This document shows, piece after piece, positions 16,433 through 23,981 of a stretch of 38,215 nt of DNA. The first letter of the stretch is position 1; the number at the start of each line of letters is the position of its first letter. Below the pieces are notes generated by a model. The model did no database searches and was not told the origin of the DNA. It saw only the letters and a program-made list of their open reading frames with translations. Source of the DNA: JANNWF01 sp052390415. Lineage in GTDB: Bacteria; Pseudomonadota; Gammaproteobacteria; Xanthomonadales; Xanthomonadaceae. The stretch lies in contig JBQTGY010000068.1 of assembly GCA_052390415.1 (NCBI GenBank), positions 1-38,215 of the forward strand. Direction: 5' to 3'. The position numbers and the translations under genes are program-made.

Positions 16433-16465
16433 CACGTATCCCCCGGATTTGCCGGGGGATACGTG
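16433..16465. terminator. Long perfect hairpin between convergent genes
   Basis: Fourteen bases, CACGTATCCCCCGG (16433-16446), pair perfectly with 16452-16465 across a five-base loop ATTTG. It starts three bases after the DAHP synthase stop and lies before the stop of the convergent kbl gene. There is no T run on either side, so it may act as a bidirectional end-stabilising hairpin or as a non-canonical terminator. Confidence 0.65.
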
Positions 16466-16545
16466 CGCAATCCATTGCGCGGCACCTGACGAATGCCGTC
16501 TGCCAGCATCCGCGCAACTTGCAGCGCGGTGCGGGCGAGGCTCTT

Positions 16546-17742
16546 CTACCCGCTAATCACGCCAAGCTCGCGCCCGATCCGTTCAAACGCATCTATCGCG
16601 CGATCCAACTGATCGCGGGTATGTGCTGCCGACATCTGGGTGCGAATGCGGGCTTGTCCTTTCGCCACGACCGGGAAGAAAAATCCGATCACGTAGATAC
16701 CTTCTTCAAGCAGGCGTTCAGCGAACCGCTGCGCCAACGGCGCATCGAAAAGCATCACGGGGCAAATGGGATGTTCGCCGGGCTTGAGCGTAAAGCCAGC
16801 GGCACTCATGCGATGGCGAAAGTGCTGTGTGTTGTCAGCCAGCTGCCGTCTCAGTGCATCGGCACCTGCGAGCATGGCGAATACGGCGCTACCGGCGGCG
16901 ACTACATGCGGCGGCAGCGAGTTGGAGAACAGGTAAGGACGTGATCGTTGCCGCAAAAGTTCGATCACCTCACGGCGTCCCGCAGTAAATCCGCCGACAG
17001 CCCCGCCCAGTGCCTTTCCAAGCGTGCCGGTAATGATGTCGATCTTCTCCAGCACCCCACGAAACTCGGCTGAACCGCGGCCGGTGGCACCGACAAATCC
17101 GGTGGCGTGACATTCATCGATGTGAACCAGGGCACCGTACTTCTCAGCAAGTGCCGTTATTTCCACCAAGGGCGCGATGGTGCCATCCATCGAGAACACG
17201 CCATCGGAAGTGATCATTATCGTCTGCGCGCCTTCCGCTCGAGCTTGCTTGAGCTGCACTTCGAGATCGGCCATATCGCAGTTCGCATAGCGATAGCGCT
17301 TTGCCTTGCAGAGGCGGACGCCATCGATGATTGAGGCATGATTCAGCGCATCGGAAATGACCGCATCGCGTTCGCCTAGCAGGGGCTCAAACAGGCCTCC
17401 GTTGGCGTCAAAGCACGCCGCATACAGGATGCTGTCTTGCATGCCGAAAAACTCCGCAATCGTTGCTTCCAGCTGCTTGTGCAGATCCTGCGTGCCGCAG
17501 ATGAACCGCACGCTGGCCATGCCGAAACCGTGGCTGTCGAGAGCGTCTTTGGCAGCTCGGATCACTTCGGGATGGTCGGCCAGACCAAGATAGTTGTTCG
17601 CACAAAAATTGAGTACGCGTCGACCATCCGCCAGGGAGATCTCCGCCGACTGCGGTGAAGCGATCACCCGTTCGCGCTTGAACAATCCTTGTTCACGAAT
17701 GGTCTCTAGTTCAGCGGCAAAGCGGGCGATGGCAGCAGACAT
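16546..17742 (-). CDS. kbl: 2-amino-3-ketobutyrate CoA ligase (glycine C-acetyltransferase)
   Basis: A 398-residue PLP enzyme of the alpha-oxoamine synthase family that splits 2-amino-3-ketobutyrate with CoA into glycine and acetyl-CoA. Visible features are LNFCANNYLGLADHP, GFGMASVRFICGTQDLHKQLE, SDALNHASIIDG, the VHIDECHATGF motif with Asp209, and the PLP lysine Lys243 in ITGTLGKALGGA. Length equals E. coli Kbl (398). Its pathway partner tdh lies on the same strand at 22795-23832, separated by three genes. 5-aminolevulinate and 8-amino-7-oxononanoate synthases are relatives, but the motifs and length favour Kbl. Confidence 0.95.
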   Translation of the reverse strand: MSAAIARFAAELETIREQGLFKRERVIASPQSAEISLADGRRVLNFCANNYLGLADHPEVIRAAKDALDSHGFGMASVRFICGTQDLHKQLEATIAEFFGMQDSILYAACFDANGGLFEPLLGERDAVISDALNHASIIDGVRLCKAKRYRYANCDMADLEVQLKQARAEGAQTIMITSDGVFSMDGTIAPLVEITALAEKYGALVHIDECHATGFVGATGRGSAEFRGVLEKIDIITGTLGKALGGAVGGFTAGRREVIELLRQRSRPYLFSNSLPPHVVAAGSAVFAMLAGADALRRQLADNTQHFRHRMSAAGFTLKPGEHPICPVMLFDAPLAQRFAERLLEEGIYVIGFFFPVVAKGQARIRTQMSAAHTRDQLDRAIDAFERIGRELGVISG

Positions 17743-17766
17743 GCGAGGTTCCCCAGGTTCGGTGAT

Positions 17767-17793
17767 GGCGTAATGGCGTAATGGCGTAATGGC
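17767..17793. repeat. Tandem octamer repeat upstream of kbl
   Basis: GGCGTAAT occurs three times in a row (17767-17790) followed by a partial GGC. It lies 25-50 bases upstream of the kbl start, between kbl and the stop of the next upstream minus-strand gene. On the kbl strand the unit reads ATTACGCC. Repeat number might vary and could affect kbl expression. Confidence 0.75.
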
Positions 17794-17814
17794 ATTATCG
17801 GCGAGACAGTCGAT

Positions 17815-19152
17815 CTAGGCGGCTTCACCGGGGCGTTGATAAGGGGGGGCATCGGGCCAACGCACATGGGCGCGGATGCTCCAGCCTCGGCGGGTCAATT
17901 CGCGTTCGGCGAGTGGACTGATCATGCCGGCGACCAACACAGTGCGCTGCGCATGTTCGCTCACGGTCACGTGATCAAACCAGCGCTTCACTTCTGGCGT
18001 CCAGCTCAATCGATCTACCGCCAGCGGCAGCAGAAACTCGCCGTCCGTGGCTCGATATCCAGCCAGTTGGGCCACCGCGACCAGCTCGCCGCCTGTGGCC
18101 GGAACATCCGCGTTGTGCAGCAAGAGGGCCAAGCCGTTCAGGACAAACTGCGCTTCGACTTCTGAGCGCGCCAATAACGCCGTATCGAGCAAGGCTTCAA
18201 CACCGCCTGTCGGCTGGAGCTTTTCCACCGAGTCAAGAAGCGCGGTCAAACTTTGCGGTGCGAATGCGCTGCGCCAGGCGAGTCGGTAACTGAGGTCCGA
18301 ATCGGCCGTCCAGCGCGCTAGCCGTTCTTCCAATACACGCCGCTGGTTCTCCTCGGGAGGCTCGGAGGTGATGCGGTCGGCCAACCCGATATTGCCGATG
18401 ACACTGGATGTGCCCGCCGATGCGATGGCGATGATTTTCGAGCTGGCCATGCGGCCGCTGGCCAAAGCCCATGCCAATTCATCCAGTCTTTCTCGCAGCA
18501 GCGGATTGCCGGTCCACGACTCGATACCCAGCGATTTGGCGATTTCACGGCGGGCGCGATCGTGGCCAGCTTCCGAACGCAACAAGCGGCCGATTTCATC
18601 CACGGGTGCGTCCCACCATGGCTCCTCTTTCTGCTTGGCTGGAGAGGGGCTGCCGGATGTCGGTGATCCGTCATTGAACACCGCGACTTCGATGCGGTTG
18701 CCGATTCGACGCGCCCGATCTCCCAACTTTTGTACACGCTCGGTAAGCATGCGCAACACCCCCGCCGGCACTCGCGCAGCTGAGCGCATTGGATTTCGAA
18801 TGATTCCCCCAGCTTTGGTAAACGGATCGCGGATGCTGCCAATGCCAGCCTCCTTCAAGGCCGCGAGCATGGACTCGGAGTGCAAGGCTTCGACCAATGG
18901 CATCTCGTTGACCCGCCTCGCCAGCAGTTCGACGCTGGGTGCGTCCAGTGGACCCCAATCGGTTTCGATCACAAAGTGTGCTTGCAGCCCTTCATATCGT
19001 GCGTACGGCCGCACTTTGAAGTGCGGGCCTGCGAGCAAGGACGGGGTGACCAATTCTGCTGCAGCCATGGTTGGCTCGATTTCTGTCTTTGCCTTCGCAA
19101 GACTCGTCAGGCCGCAGCCAAGCAACAGGGGGAACACGAGACGAAAACGCAT
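17815..19152 (-). CDS. Exported protein of unknown function
   Basis: I do not recognise this 445-residue protein. It starts with a basic stretch and a hydrophobic segment (MRFRLVFPLLLGCGLTSLAKA). That could be a signal peptide cut after AKA, or a lipobox-like LLGC giving a lipoprotein. The next 120 residues are mixed alpha/beta in character. A low-complexity linker with Ser-Pro-Lys lies around residues 165-175, and the rest is rich in alanine, leucine, arginine and glutamate, as in a helical solenoid. No catalytic motif is evident. kbl follows on the same strand after 72 bases and a terminator lies upstream at 19300-19329. The start has no clear ribosome-binding site and could be internal. 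Confidence 0.75.
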   Translation of the reverse strand: MRFRLVFPLLLGCGLTSLAKAKTEIEPTMAAAELVTPSLLAGPHFKVRPYARYEGLQAHFVIETDWGPLDAPSVELLARRVNEMPLVEALHSESMLAALKEAGIGSIRDPFTKAGGIIRNPMRSAARVPAGVLRMLTERVQKLGDRARRIGNRIEVAVFNDGSPTSGSPSPAKQKEEPWWDAPVDEIGRLLRSEAGHDRARREIAKSLGIESWTGNPLLRERLDELAWALASGRMASSKIIAIASAGTSSVIGNIGLADRITSEPPEENQRRVLEERLARWTADSDLSYRLAWRSAFAPQSLTALLDSVEKLQPTGGVEALLDTALLARSEVEAQFVLNGLALLLHNADVPATGGELVAVAQLAGYRATDGEFLLPLAVDRLSWTPEVKRWFDHVTVSEHAQRTVLVAGMISPLAERELTRRGWSIRAHVRWPDAPPYQRPGEAA

Positions 19153-19299
19153 GCATCACGCACAAGCGATAGCGGGGCCGGCAGTCTGCCTGTTCCTGAG
19201 ATAGTTTGCGCTTGGCAGCCGTTGACCATTCAGCTAAGGCCCGATCCCCACCTTCGCACACGTGCGCGGTGCGAGGCGCCAGCTGGCCGATGTGGGGCC

Positions 19300-19329
19300 A
19301 AAAACAAAAACCCCGGCGAACCGGGGTTT
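19300..19329 (-). terminator. Rho-independent terminator of the secreted hydrolase
   Basis: Read on the minus strand, CCCCGG (19326-19321) pairs with CCGGGG (19316-19311) across loop TTCG. The stem is extended by AA/TT pairs and followed by TTTTTGTTTTT (19310-19300). It begins about 27 bases after the stop of the gene at 19356-21323. It separates that gene from the next minus-strand gene. Confidence 0.9.
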
Positions 19330-19355
19330 CTGGGCGACGCGGTTGCCTGCTCCGA

Positions 19356-21323
19356 TCAGCGAGCTGCGTTGGTATTCATCACCGAATTGCGGCCCGAATC
19401 CAGGAACTGCGCCGGGTCGCGCATGCCAGCGGTATGGCATTGGCCAGTCGTGTGGCCACGGTTGACACCGCCAGAAAGCTGCCCATTGGTTTGCTCGGTG
19501 GTGCCGTCTTCCGGATCACTCAGAACAAGGTCGGTGGCGAAATTGCAGTAGTCATTGGTCCACCAGTTGGTGGTACGGAAGGCGGTGGTGTAGTAGTTGA
19601 CCTTGGCCCGAGACGAGGTCGGAATGCCGGCCAACCAGCCGGAGGCGCCGCTGTAGGTCAAGTTGTTGTTGCTGCCGCAGCCAACCCCAAAAACGTTGCC
19701 CACCGAAGCCAGGATTCCGGACAGGTTGGTACCCTTGTACGGCGTTCCCACTGACTGAATCAGACGGCTACCCGTGGCGTAGTCGAGGCCACTCCAATAG
19801 TAGTTGTAGAGGTGCAGGGCGGCGGCACCGCCTTGGCTGTGAGCCACGATGCCATAGGAGTTCCAGGTATTGCCAAACGTCTGGATCAGGCGCGCGAACT
19901 GATCGTGGCTGCGATTTTGGTTGGCATCCAGGAAGGTGGATGCAGTGGTGAACTGACCGGCCGGCCAAACGCCGCCGGAGCAGTACCCGTGCACCAGCAG
20001 CAAGCGTTTGCCGACGCCCTTGTGCTGAGCGCCGCTTGGACGCGGACCCATCTGCATGCTCTCGTCCACCTTGAAGCCAGTTGCGCCAGCCTTCACCCGC
20101 TGCGTTGGCAAACTCATCGCGATGCGCTTCGTCGAGGCCAAAGTGACAAAGTTGTTTGGATCTTCGATGCGTAGATTGCGCAACTCGAAAGGCGCTGACG
20201 CGCCAGCCATCGCGATCCAGCGCTCGTCAAAGCCCAGTTTCAGCGCGCCGTTGTCGGGCGTCACCATGCCTCCCACCCACGCCACGGCGGTGCGATTTCC
20301 GGACTTGTCTGTTCCCCAGACTTCCGCGTACGCCCGGTAATGCTGATTGGCTTTGTCGGAGATAACCGGGAGTTGAATCTGCAGCCGTGTGCCGGCCTCA
20401 GCGGAAGCGACGCCAACCGCCACATCTCCGGCTAACGCAATGCTTGCTTCAACGACAGGAATTGGGTGTTCTGCCGTGCGAATGAAGTCTTGGCCATTGC
20501 GATCCACGCCGGTTACGACCACTTGCGCCAAGTAGTCACCAGCCGAGGCAGCAAAGAAATCACCGCCGAATACGCCATCACCCGCGACGCCGTCGTCATG
20601 GGCACCATCGTCAAACATGGCATCGACCGCGATGCGTCCATCCGGATAGGTGACCCGCAATTCGGCACTATCGATGCGGCCGGCGGAGTCGCCCATCAGT
20701 ACCTTCTCGTCATTCCCCGTCGCAGTGAGGCGGGCGGCCAAGCCAATGCGCTCGCCGACCAGCTGCCGGCTGTGGGTTTGGTGCGAAGCCAGTTCGGTGC
20801 TGTCGCTGCCCTCCATCAGCAAGAAACCGCGCTTGCTGGCACCAGCGGCCGCACTGATCTTAAGATTCCACGTACCGCTCTCAACGCCTTCCAGGCTGTA
20901 AAGATCAGCCGGGAATGTGGCTTGCTGCATGCCGAACTGAGTGCGCTTTACTGAGCGCGCCAGATCGGCCGCTGACTTTTCCATCCCACCGGACGGACTC
21001 ACCAAGTCAGCTTGCCACGCGTCGGCCATTTGTCCCGAGAACAACAAGAAGCGAACGTCGCCATTCTCGATCGGAAGCCGGCCTTGCCAACCCAGACGGC
21101 CATCTTTTTGCTGGGACAGTTCGACCGCGATCAGTGCGCTCTTCGAATGGATAGTGGCATCGGTCGGATCAGCCGCTTTCATCGAAGCAAAATCGCTGGG
21201 GCTACCCGATAGCTGCTTCGCAATGGGTCCATTGTCGGCGGCCGCTTGGCCACCCGCTGCCAACAGTGCCAATGCGATGGCGTTGACCAAACCTGACTTG
21301 CGCTTGCTGAAAATCGAGATCAC
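19356..21323 (-). CDS. Secreted alpha/beta hydrolase (lipase-like) with N-terminal beta domains
   Basis: A 655-residue exported protein. The signal peptide (residues 1-29) has KRK, a hydrophobic core and an AAA cleavage region. Residues of about 30-400 look like beta-sandwich domains; one has DGAHDDGVAGDGVFGG, a pattern seen in choice-of-anchor-X-type domains. The C-terminal third has an alpha/beta-hydrolase core: LLLVHGYCSGG (oxyanion region), VAHSQGGAAAL with nucleophile Ser496, Asp603 or Asp606 in LSDPEDG, and His624 in NRGHT. Cysteines in GYCSGG, GVGCGS, DYCNF and GQCHT may form disulfides. GTG 21323 is preferred because GGGAGGGG stands six bases upstream; an earlier ATG at 21365 lacks a site. 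The substrate is unknown; lipase, esterase or depolymerase are possible. Confidence 0.8.
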   Translation of the reverse strand: MISIFSKRKSGLVNAIALALLAAGGQAAADNGPIAKQLSGSPSDFASMKAADPTDATIHSKSALIAVELSQQKDGRLGWQGRLPIENGDVRFLLFSGQMADAWQADLVSPSGGMEKSAADLARSVKRTQFGMQQATFPADLYSLEGVESGTWNLKISAAAGASKRGFLLMEGSDSTELASHQTHSRQLVGERIGLAARLTATGNDEKVLMGDSAGRIDSAELRVTYPDGRIAVDAMFDDGAHDDGVAGDGVFGGDFFAASAGDYLAQVVVTGVDRNGQDFIRTAEHPIPVVEASIALAGDVAVGVASAEAGTRLQIQLPVISDKANQHYRAYAEVWGTDKSGNRTAVAWVGGMVTPDNGALKLGFDERWIAMAGASAPFELRNLRIEDPNNFVTLASTKRIAMSLPTQRVKAGATGFKVDESMQMGPRPSGAQHKGVGKRLLLVHGYCSGGVWPAGQFTTASTFLDANQNRSHDQFARLIQTFGNTWNSYGIVAHSQGGAAALHLYNYYWSGLDYATGSRLIQSVGTPYKGTNLSGILASVGNVFGVGCGSNNNLTYSGASGWLAGIPTSSRAKVNYYTTAFRTTNWWTNDYCNFATDLVLSDPEDGTTEQTNGQLSGGVNRGHTTGQCHTAGMRDPAQFLDSGRNSVMNTNAAR

Positions 21324-21747
21324 TGCACACCCCTCCCAGGGTAGGTGAAAAGCGGGCGCAGCCAATTCCGGAACACGAGTCTCGGTTCGGGATGCTGCGC
21401 GGTATTGGCACCGAGTTTCTTCCGACGCTGCCGAGCATTGCGCTCAGCCGAGGACTGCCCTGTCCGTACGGTGCCGGATGGAATCCTAATCTGGACGCCA
21501 GCTGAACGCAAGTGCCAAGGTGTGACGAGGCTCGCACCGAGCCAGTGCCTGCCTGCTGCGGTGCAGAGCTTGGATTCCAACAATTTGCAGTGGTTTGCGC
21601 CAACTCGGTGCGTCGTGTTCGCATCGCAGGCACAATCTGGCTCGACGCCCTCAGTTGTCGCGTGTTAAATCGCAATCGCCGCCAAGAAGTCCATTCAGTG
21701 AACCCTGCCGACGCGCGCGGAGGGCGCAGCGTCGGGCGGCAGCTTGA

Positions 21748-21808
21748 CTGACGATCATGGTGACCCGCCACCTCGAAGCATGAATATTCCAGCCGCCATG
21801 ATCGTCAG
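21748..21808. repeat. 13-base perfect inverted repeat
   Basis: CTGACGATCATGG (21748-21760) is the exact reverse complement of CCATGATCGTCAG (21796-21808), with 35 bases between. It could form a stem-loop in RNA or mark the ends of a tiny inserted repeat. It sits directly before the tandem repeat at 21816. Confidence 0.7.
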
Positions 21809-21815
21809 AAGGAGC

Positions 21816-21913
21816 AGTGTGCTTCCCAGCCCCACCCCGGCCCTCCCCGAACATCGGGCAGGGTGAGTGTGCTTCCTAACCCCACCCCGGCCCTCCCCGA
21901 ACATCGGGGAGGG
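21816..21913. repeat. Tandem 50-base hairpin repeat, two copies
   Basis: Two near-identical units start AGTGTGCTTCC at 21816 and 21866 (period 50). Each continues with CCCCACCCCGGCCCTCCCCG. The second unit forms a perfect nine-base stem, CCCTCCCCG (21891-21899) with CGGGGAGGG (21905-21913), loop AACAT. The first has one stem mismatch. CCCTCCCC...GGGGAGGG hairpins of this sort are dispersed extragenic repeats in many proteobacterial genomes. Confidence 0.8.
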
Positions 21914-21966
21914 AGAAAACAGGGGAACCCGAATGTCCCTCACGTAAATGTTATGGAGAGTCCCCA

Positions 21967-22683
21967 ATGAGCCGAATCACCCTCCGCCCGCTCGCGCTGG
22001 CTTGTTTGATCCTCCCGCTAGCCGGCTTTGCCGGGGTAGCTCAGGCGCAGGACGAAAGCCCGTTCACCTGGAATGCGGCTGTTACGACTGACTATGTGTT
22101 CCGCGGCGTCTCGCAGACGGATGAAGATCCTGCACTGCAATTGGGCGCTGACTATGGCTTCGGGAGCGGCTTTTATGTCGGCGTTTGGGCGTCCAATGTC
22201 GATTTTGGCTCCGAGATCGGCGCCGATGTCGAGCTTGATACATATGTTGGCTGGGCCAAGGACTTCAACGAAAACGTCAATCTCGACATCAGCCTGCTGC
22301 GCTACAACTATTTTGGAACCAGCTCCGGGATCGATCTGGAGTACAACGAGTTGATCACCACCTTGGGCACCGGGCCGGTGAGCTTCACGCTTGGCTACAC
22401 CAATGATATTTACGCCAGCGACACTGATAGCTTCTATTACCAGGCGGCGGCGGGATTCACGCCGGGTGGCGGTGATTTCGGCATCGACTTCGGCGTTGGC
22501 CGGACAACTTTTGAAAGCGAACTCGGCCTGGATGACTACACCGACTACTTCATTTCGGCCAGTTATCCGCTCGGACCATTTTCAGCGGCGCTGGGTTACT
22601 ACGACAACGACAGCAGTGGCGATGACAACTTTGGTGAGGTGGCCGACGGTCGCTTGGTGTTCACGCTGTCGATTGAAGGCTGA
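21967..22683 (+). CDS. TorF-family putative porin
   Basis: A 238-residue outer-membrane beta-barrel candidate. The signal peptide is residues 1-28, ending VAQA before QDES. The mature N terminus has the family hallmark AAVTTDYVFRGVSQTDEDPALQ, followed by YGFGSGFYVGVWASNVDF and alternating aromatic strands. Asp and Glu are abundant, and the last strand ends LVFTLSIEG. This is the Gcw_chp/TorF family (PF09694), about 220-250 residues and found widely in proteobacteria; its substrate is not established. GGAGAG (21955-21960) precedes the ATG. A 15-base hairpin follows the stop. It is transcribed divergently from the secreted hydrolase. Confidence 0.9.
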   Translation: MSRITLRPLALACLILPLAGFAGVAQAQDESPFTWNAAVTTDYVFRGVSQTDEDPALQLGADYGFGSGFYVGVWASNVDFGSEIGADVELDTYVGWAKDFNENVNLDISLLRYNYFGTSSGIDLEYNELITTLGTGPVSFTLGYTNDIYASDTDSFYYQAAAGFTPGGGDFGIDFGVGRTTFESELGLDDYTDYFISASYPLGPFSAALGYYDNDSSGDDNFGEVADGRLVFTLSIEG

Positions 22684-22693
22684 TTGTTGATCG

Positions 22694-22729
22694 GCCCTCA
22701 CGGCCATCTTGAAGGATGGCCGTGAGGGC
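22694..22729. terminator. Long perfect hairpin between porin gene and tdh
   Basis: Fifteen bases (22694-22708, GCCCTCACGGCCATC) pair perfectly with 22715-22729 across loop TTGAAG. It starts 10 bases after the porin stop and lies before the convergent tdh stop. There is no T run. Like the hairpin at 16433, it may end or stabilise transcripts from both directions. Confidence 0.65.
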
Positions 22730-22794
22730 GATGATTTGAGGGCTCTGGTCATCCTGCCTCTCTCAGCTGTGCCGGGTGGTGGCTTCGCCCACAA

Positions 22795-23832
22795 TCAGTT
22801 CCAGCTGCACACCACTTTGCCGCAGGTGCCCGCATCCATCAGGTCAAAGCCACGCTGAAAGTCGTCAATGTGGATCTGATGGGTCAGGACCTTTTGCAGT
22901 GGGAAGCCGGTCAGCAGCATCTGCGTCATCTTGTACCAAGTCTCGTACATGCGGCGGCCGTAAATGCCGTGCAGCGTGAGACCTTTGAAGATCACTTTGT
23001 CCCAGTTGATGCCGGCGCCGTTGGGCAAGATTCCCAGCAGCGCGACCTTGCCGCCGTGGTACATGCAATCGAGCATGTCATTGAATGCGCCGGGGTGGCC
23101 GGACATCTCAAGCGCCACGTCGAAGCCTTCCATGTGCAAGTCGGCCATCACTTCTTTGAGTGACTGTTTGGCGACGTTCACAACCCGCGTCGCGCCCATG
23201 TCGGCAGCCAACTTGAGGCGATAGTCATTGACGTCAGTGACCACCACATTGCGCGCGCCGATGTGCTTGCAAATGCCGGCGGCGATGATCCCGATGGGAC
23301 CCGCGCCTGTGATCAGCACATCTTCGCCAATCACGTCGAACTCCAGCGCACAATGCGCAGCGTTGCCATAGGGATCAAAGAACGCGGCTAGCTCAGACGG
23401 AATCTGATCGGGAATCGGCCACAAATTGCTCGCCGGCATCGCAATGAATTCAGCGAACGCGCCGTTGCGATTGACGCCAATGCCGATCGTGTGCGGACAC
23501 AGGTGCTGGCGACCGGCCCGACAATTGCGACAGACGCCGCACACGATGTGGCCTTCGGCCGAAACCCGATCACCGACGCGGTAGGTGGTCACACCTGGCC
23601 CCAACTCAACGATCCGGCCGACAAACTCGTGGCCGATGACCAGGCCCGGCTTGATCGTGCGCACGCTCCACTCGTCCCATTTGTATATGTGCAAATCAGT
23701 GCCGCAAATCGCGGTCTTCTCCAATTTGATCAGCACCTCGTTCGCGCCGGGCGTGGGCACTGGCACCTGTTCCATCCAGATGCCGCGGGTGGCTTCGCGT
23801 TTGACTAACGCTTTCATCATTGCGGCGGCCAT
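22795..23832 (-). CDS. tdh: L-threonine 3-dehydrogenase
   Basis: This zinc- and NAD-dependent medium-chain dehydrogenase oxidises L-threonine to 2-amino-3-ketobutyrate, the substrate of Kbl. The 345-residue sequence has the catalytic-zinc motif TAICGTDLHIYKWDEWS (Cys43), VIGHEFVG, and the four-cysteine structural zinc loop CGVCRNCRAGRQHLC. It also has the nucleotide-binding GAGPIGI and VVTDVNDYRL motifs. It closely follows E. coli Tdh, 341 residues. Start 23832 has GAGAGA seven bases upstream and adds MAAAM before the family start; 23817 (MKALV) is the alternative. Confidence 0.95.
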   Translation of the reverse strand: MAAAMMKALVKREATRGIWMEQVPVPTPGANEVLIKLEKTAICGTDLHIYKWDEWSVRTIKPGLVIGHEFVGRIVELGPGVTTYRVGDRVSAEGHIVCGVCRNCRAGRQHLCPHTIGIGVNRNGAFAEFIAMPASNLWPIPDQIPSELAAFFDPYGNAAHCALEFDVIGEDVLITGAGPIGIIAAGICKHIGARNVVVTDVNDYRLKLAADMGATRVVNVAKQSLKEVMADLHMEGFDVALEMSGHPGAFNDMLDCMYHGGKVALLGILPNGAGINWDKVIFKGLTLHGIYGRRMYETWYKMTQMLLTGFPLQKVLTHQIHIDDFQRGFDLMDAGTCGKVVCSWN

Positions 23833-23860
23833 GGCGTGGTCTCTCGTTGGTTGATGCGCA

Positions 23861-23866
23861 ATTATA
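23861..23866 (-). promoter_or_regulatory. Consensus -10 box for tdh
   Basis: The minus strand reads TATAAT at 23866-23861, a perfect -10 hexamer about 29 bases upstream of the preferred tdh start. The -35 position at 17-base spacing reads CATGCC, which is poor. The promoter may need an activator, or the match may be fortuitous. Confidence 0.45.
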
Positions 23867-23981
23867 CGAGTCAGCCGATGCAAGGCATGGTGCGATGCCG
23901 TGCATGCCCCAGCTTTCGACACAGTGTTCGGGGTTTGGCATCGACTAGACTTGCGCGTTTACCACCGCCGAGACCCTGTCG

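Larger units (their letters stand above)
21324..21966. other. Intergenic region between divergent hydrolase and porin genes
   Basis: This 643-base region has no credible gene; open frames of up to 107 codons in it look like shadows. It contains a 13-base perfect inverted repeat (21748-21808) and two tandem copies of a 50-base hairpin repeat (21816-21913). The remaining 400 bases, next to the hydrolase start, show no structure I can name. It should contain promoters for both flanking genes; neither is obvious. Confidence 0.6.

Noticed and set aside
14838..16517. A 559-codon open frame on the minus strand opposite the DAHP synthase gene
   Set aside because: It is the antisense shadow of a clear enzyme gene with strong motifs, and its own translation is rich in rare combinations without domains.
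20466..20954. A 162-codon plus-strand frame inside the secreted hydrolase gene
   Set aside because: Antisense to a gene with a signal peptide and catalytic motifs; no ribosome-binding site.
21512..21751. A 79-codon open frame in the hydrolase-porin intergenic region
   Set aside because: No conserved character or ribosome-binding site, and it runs into repeat sequence.
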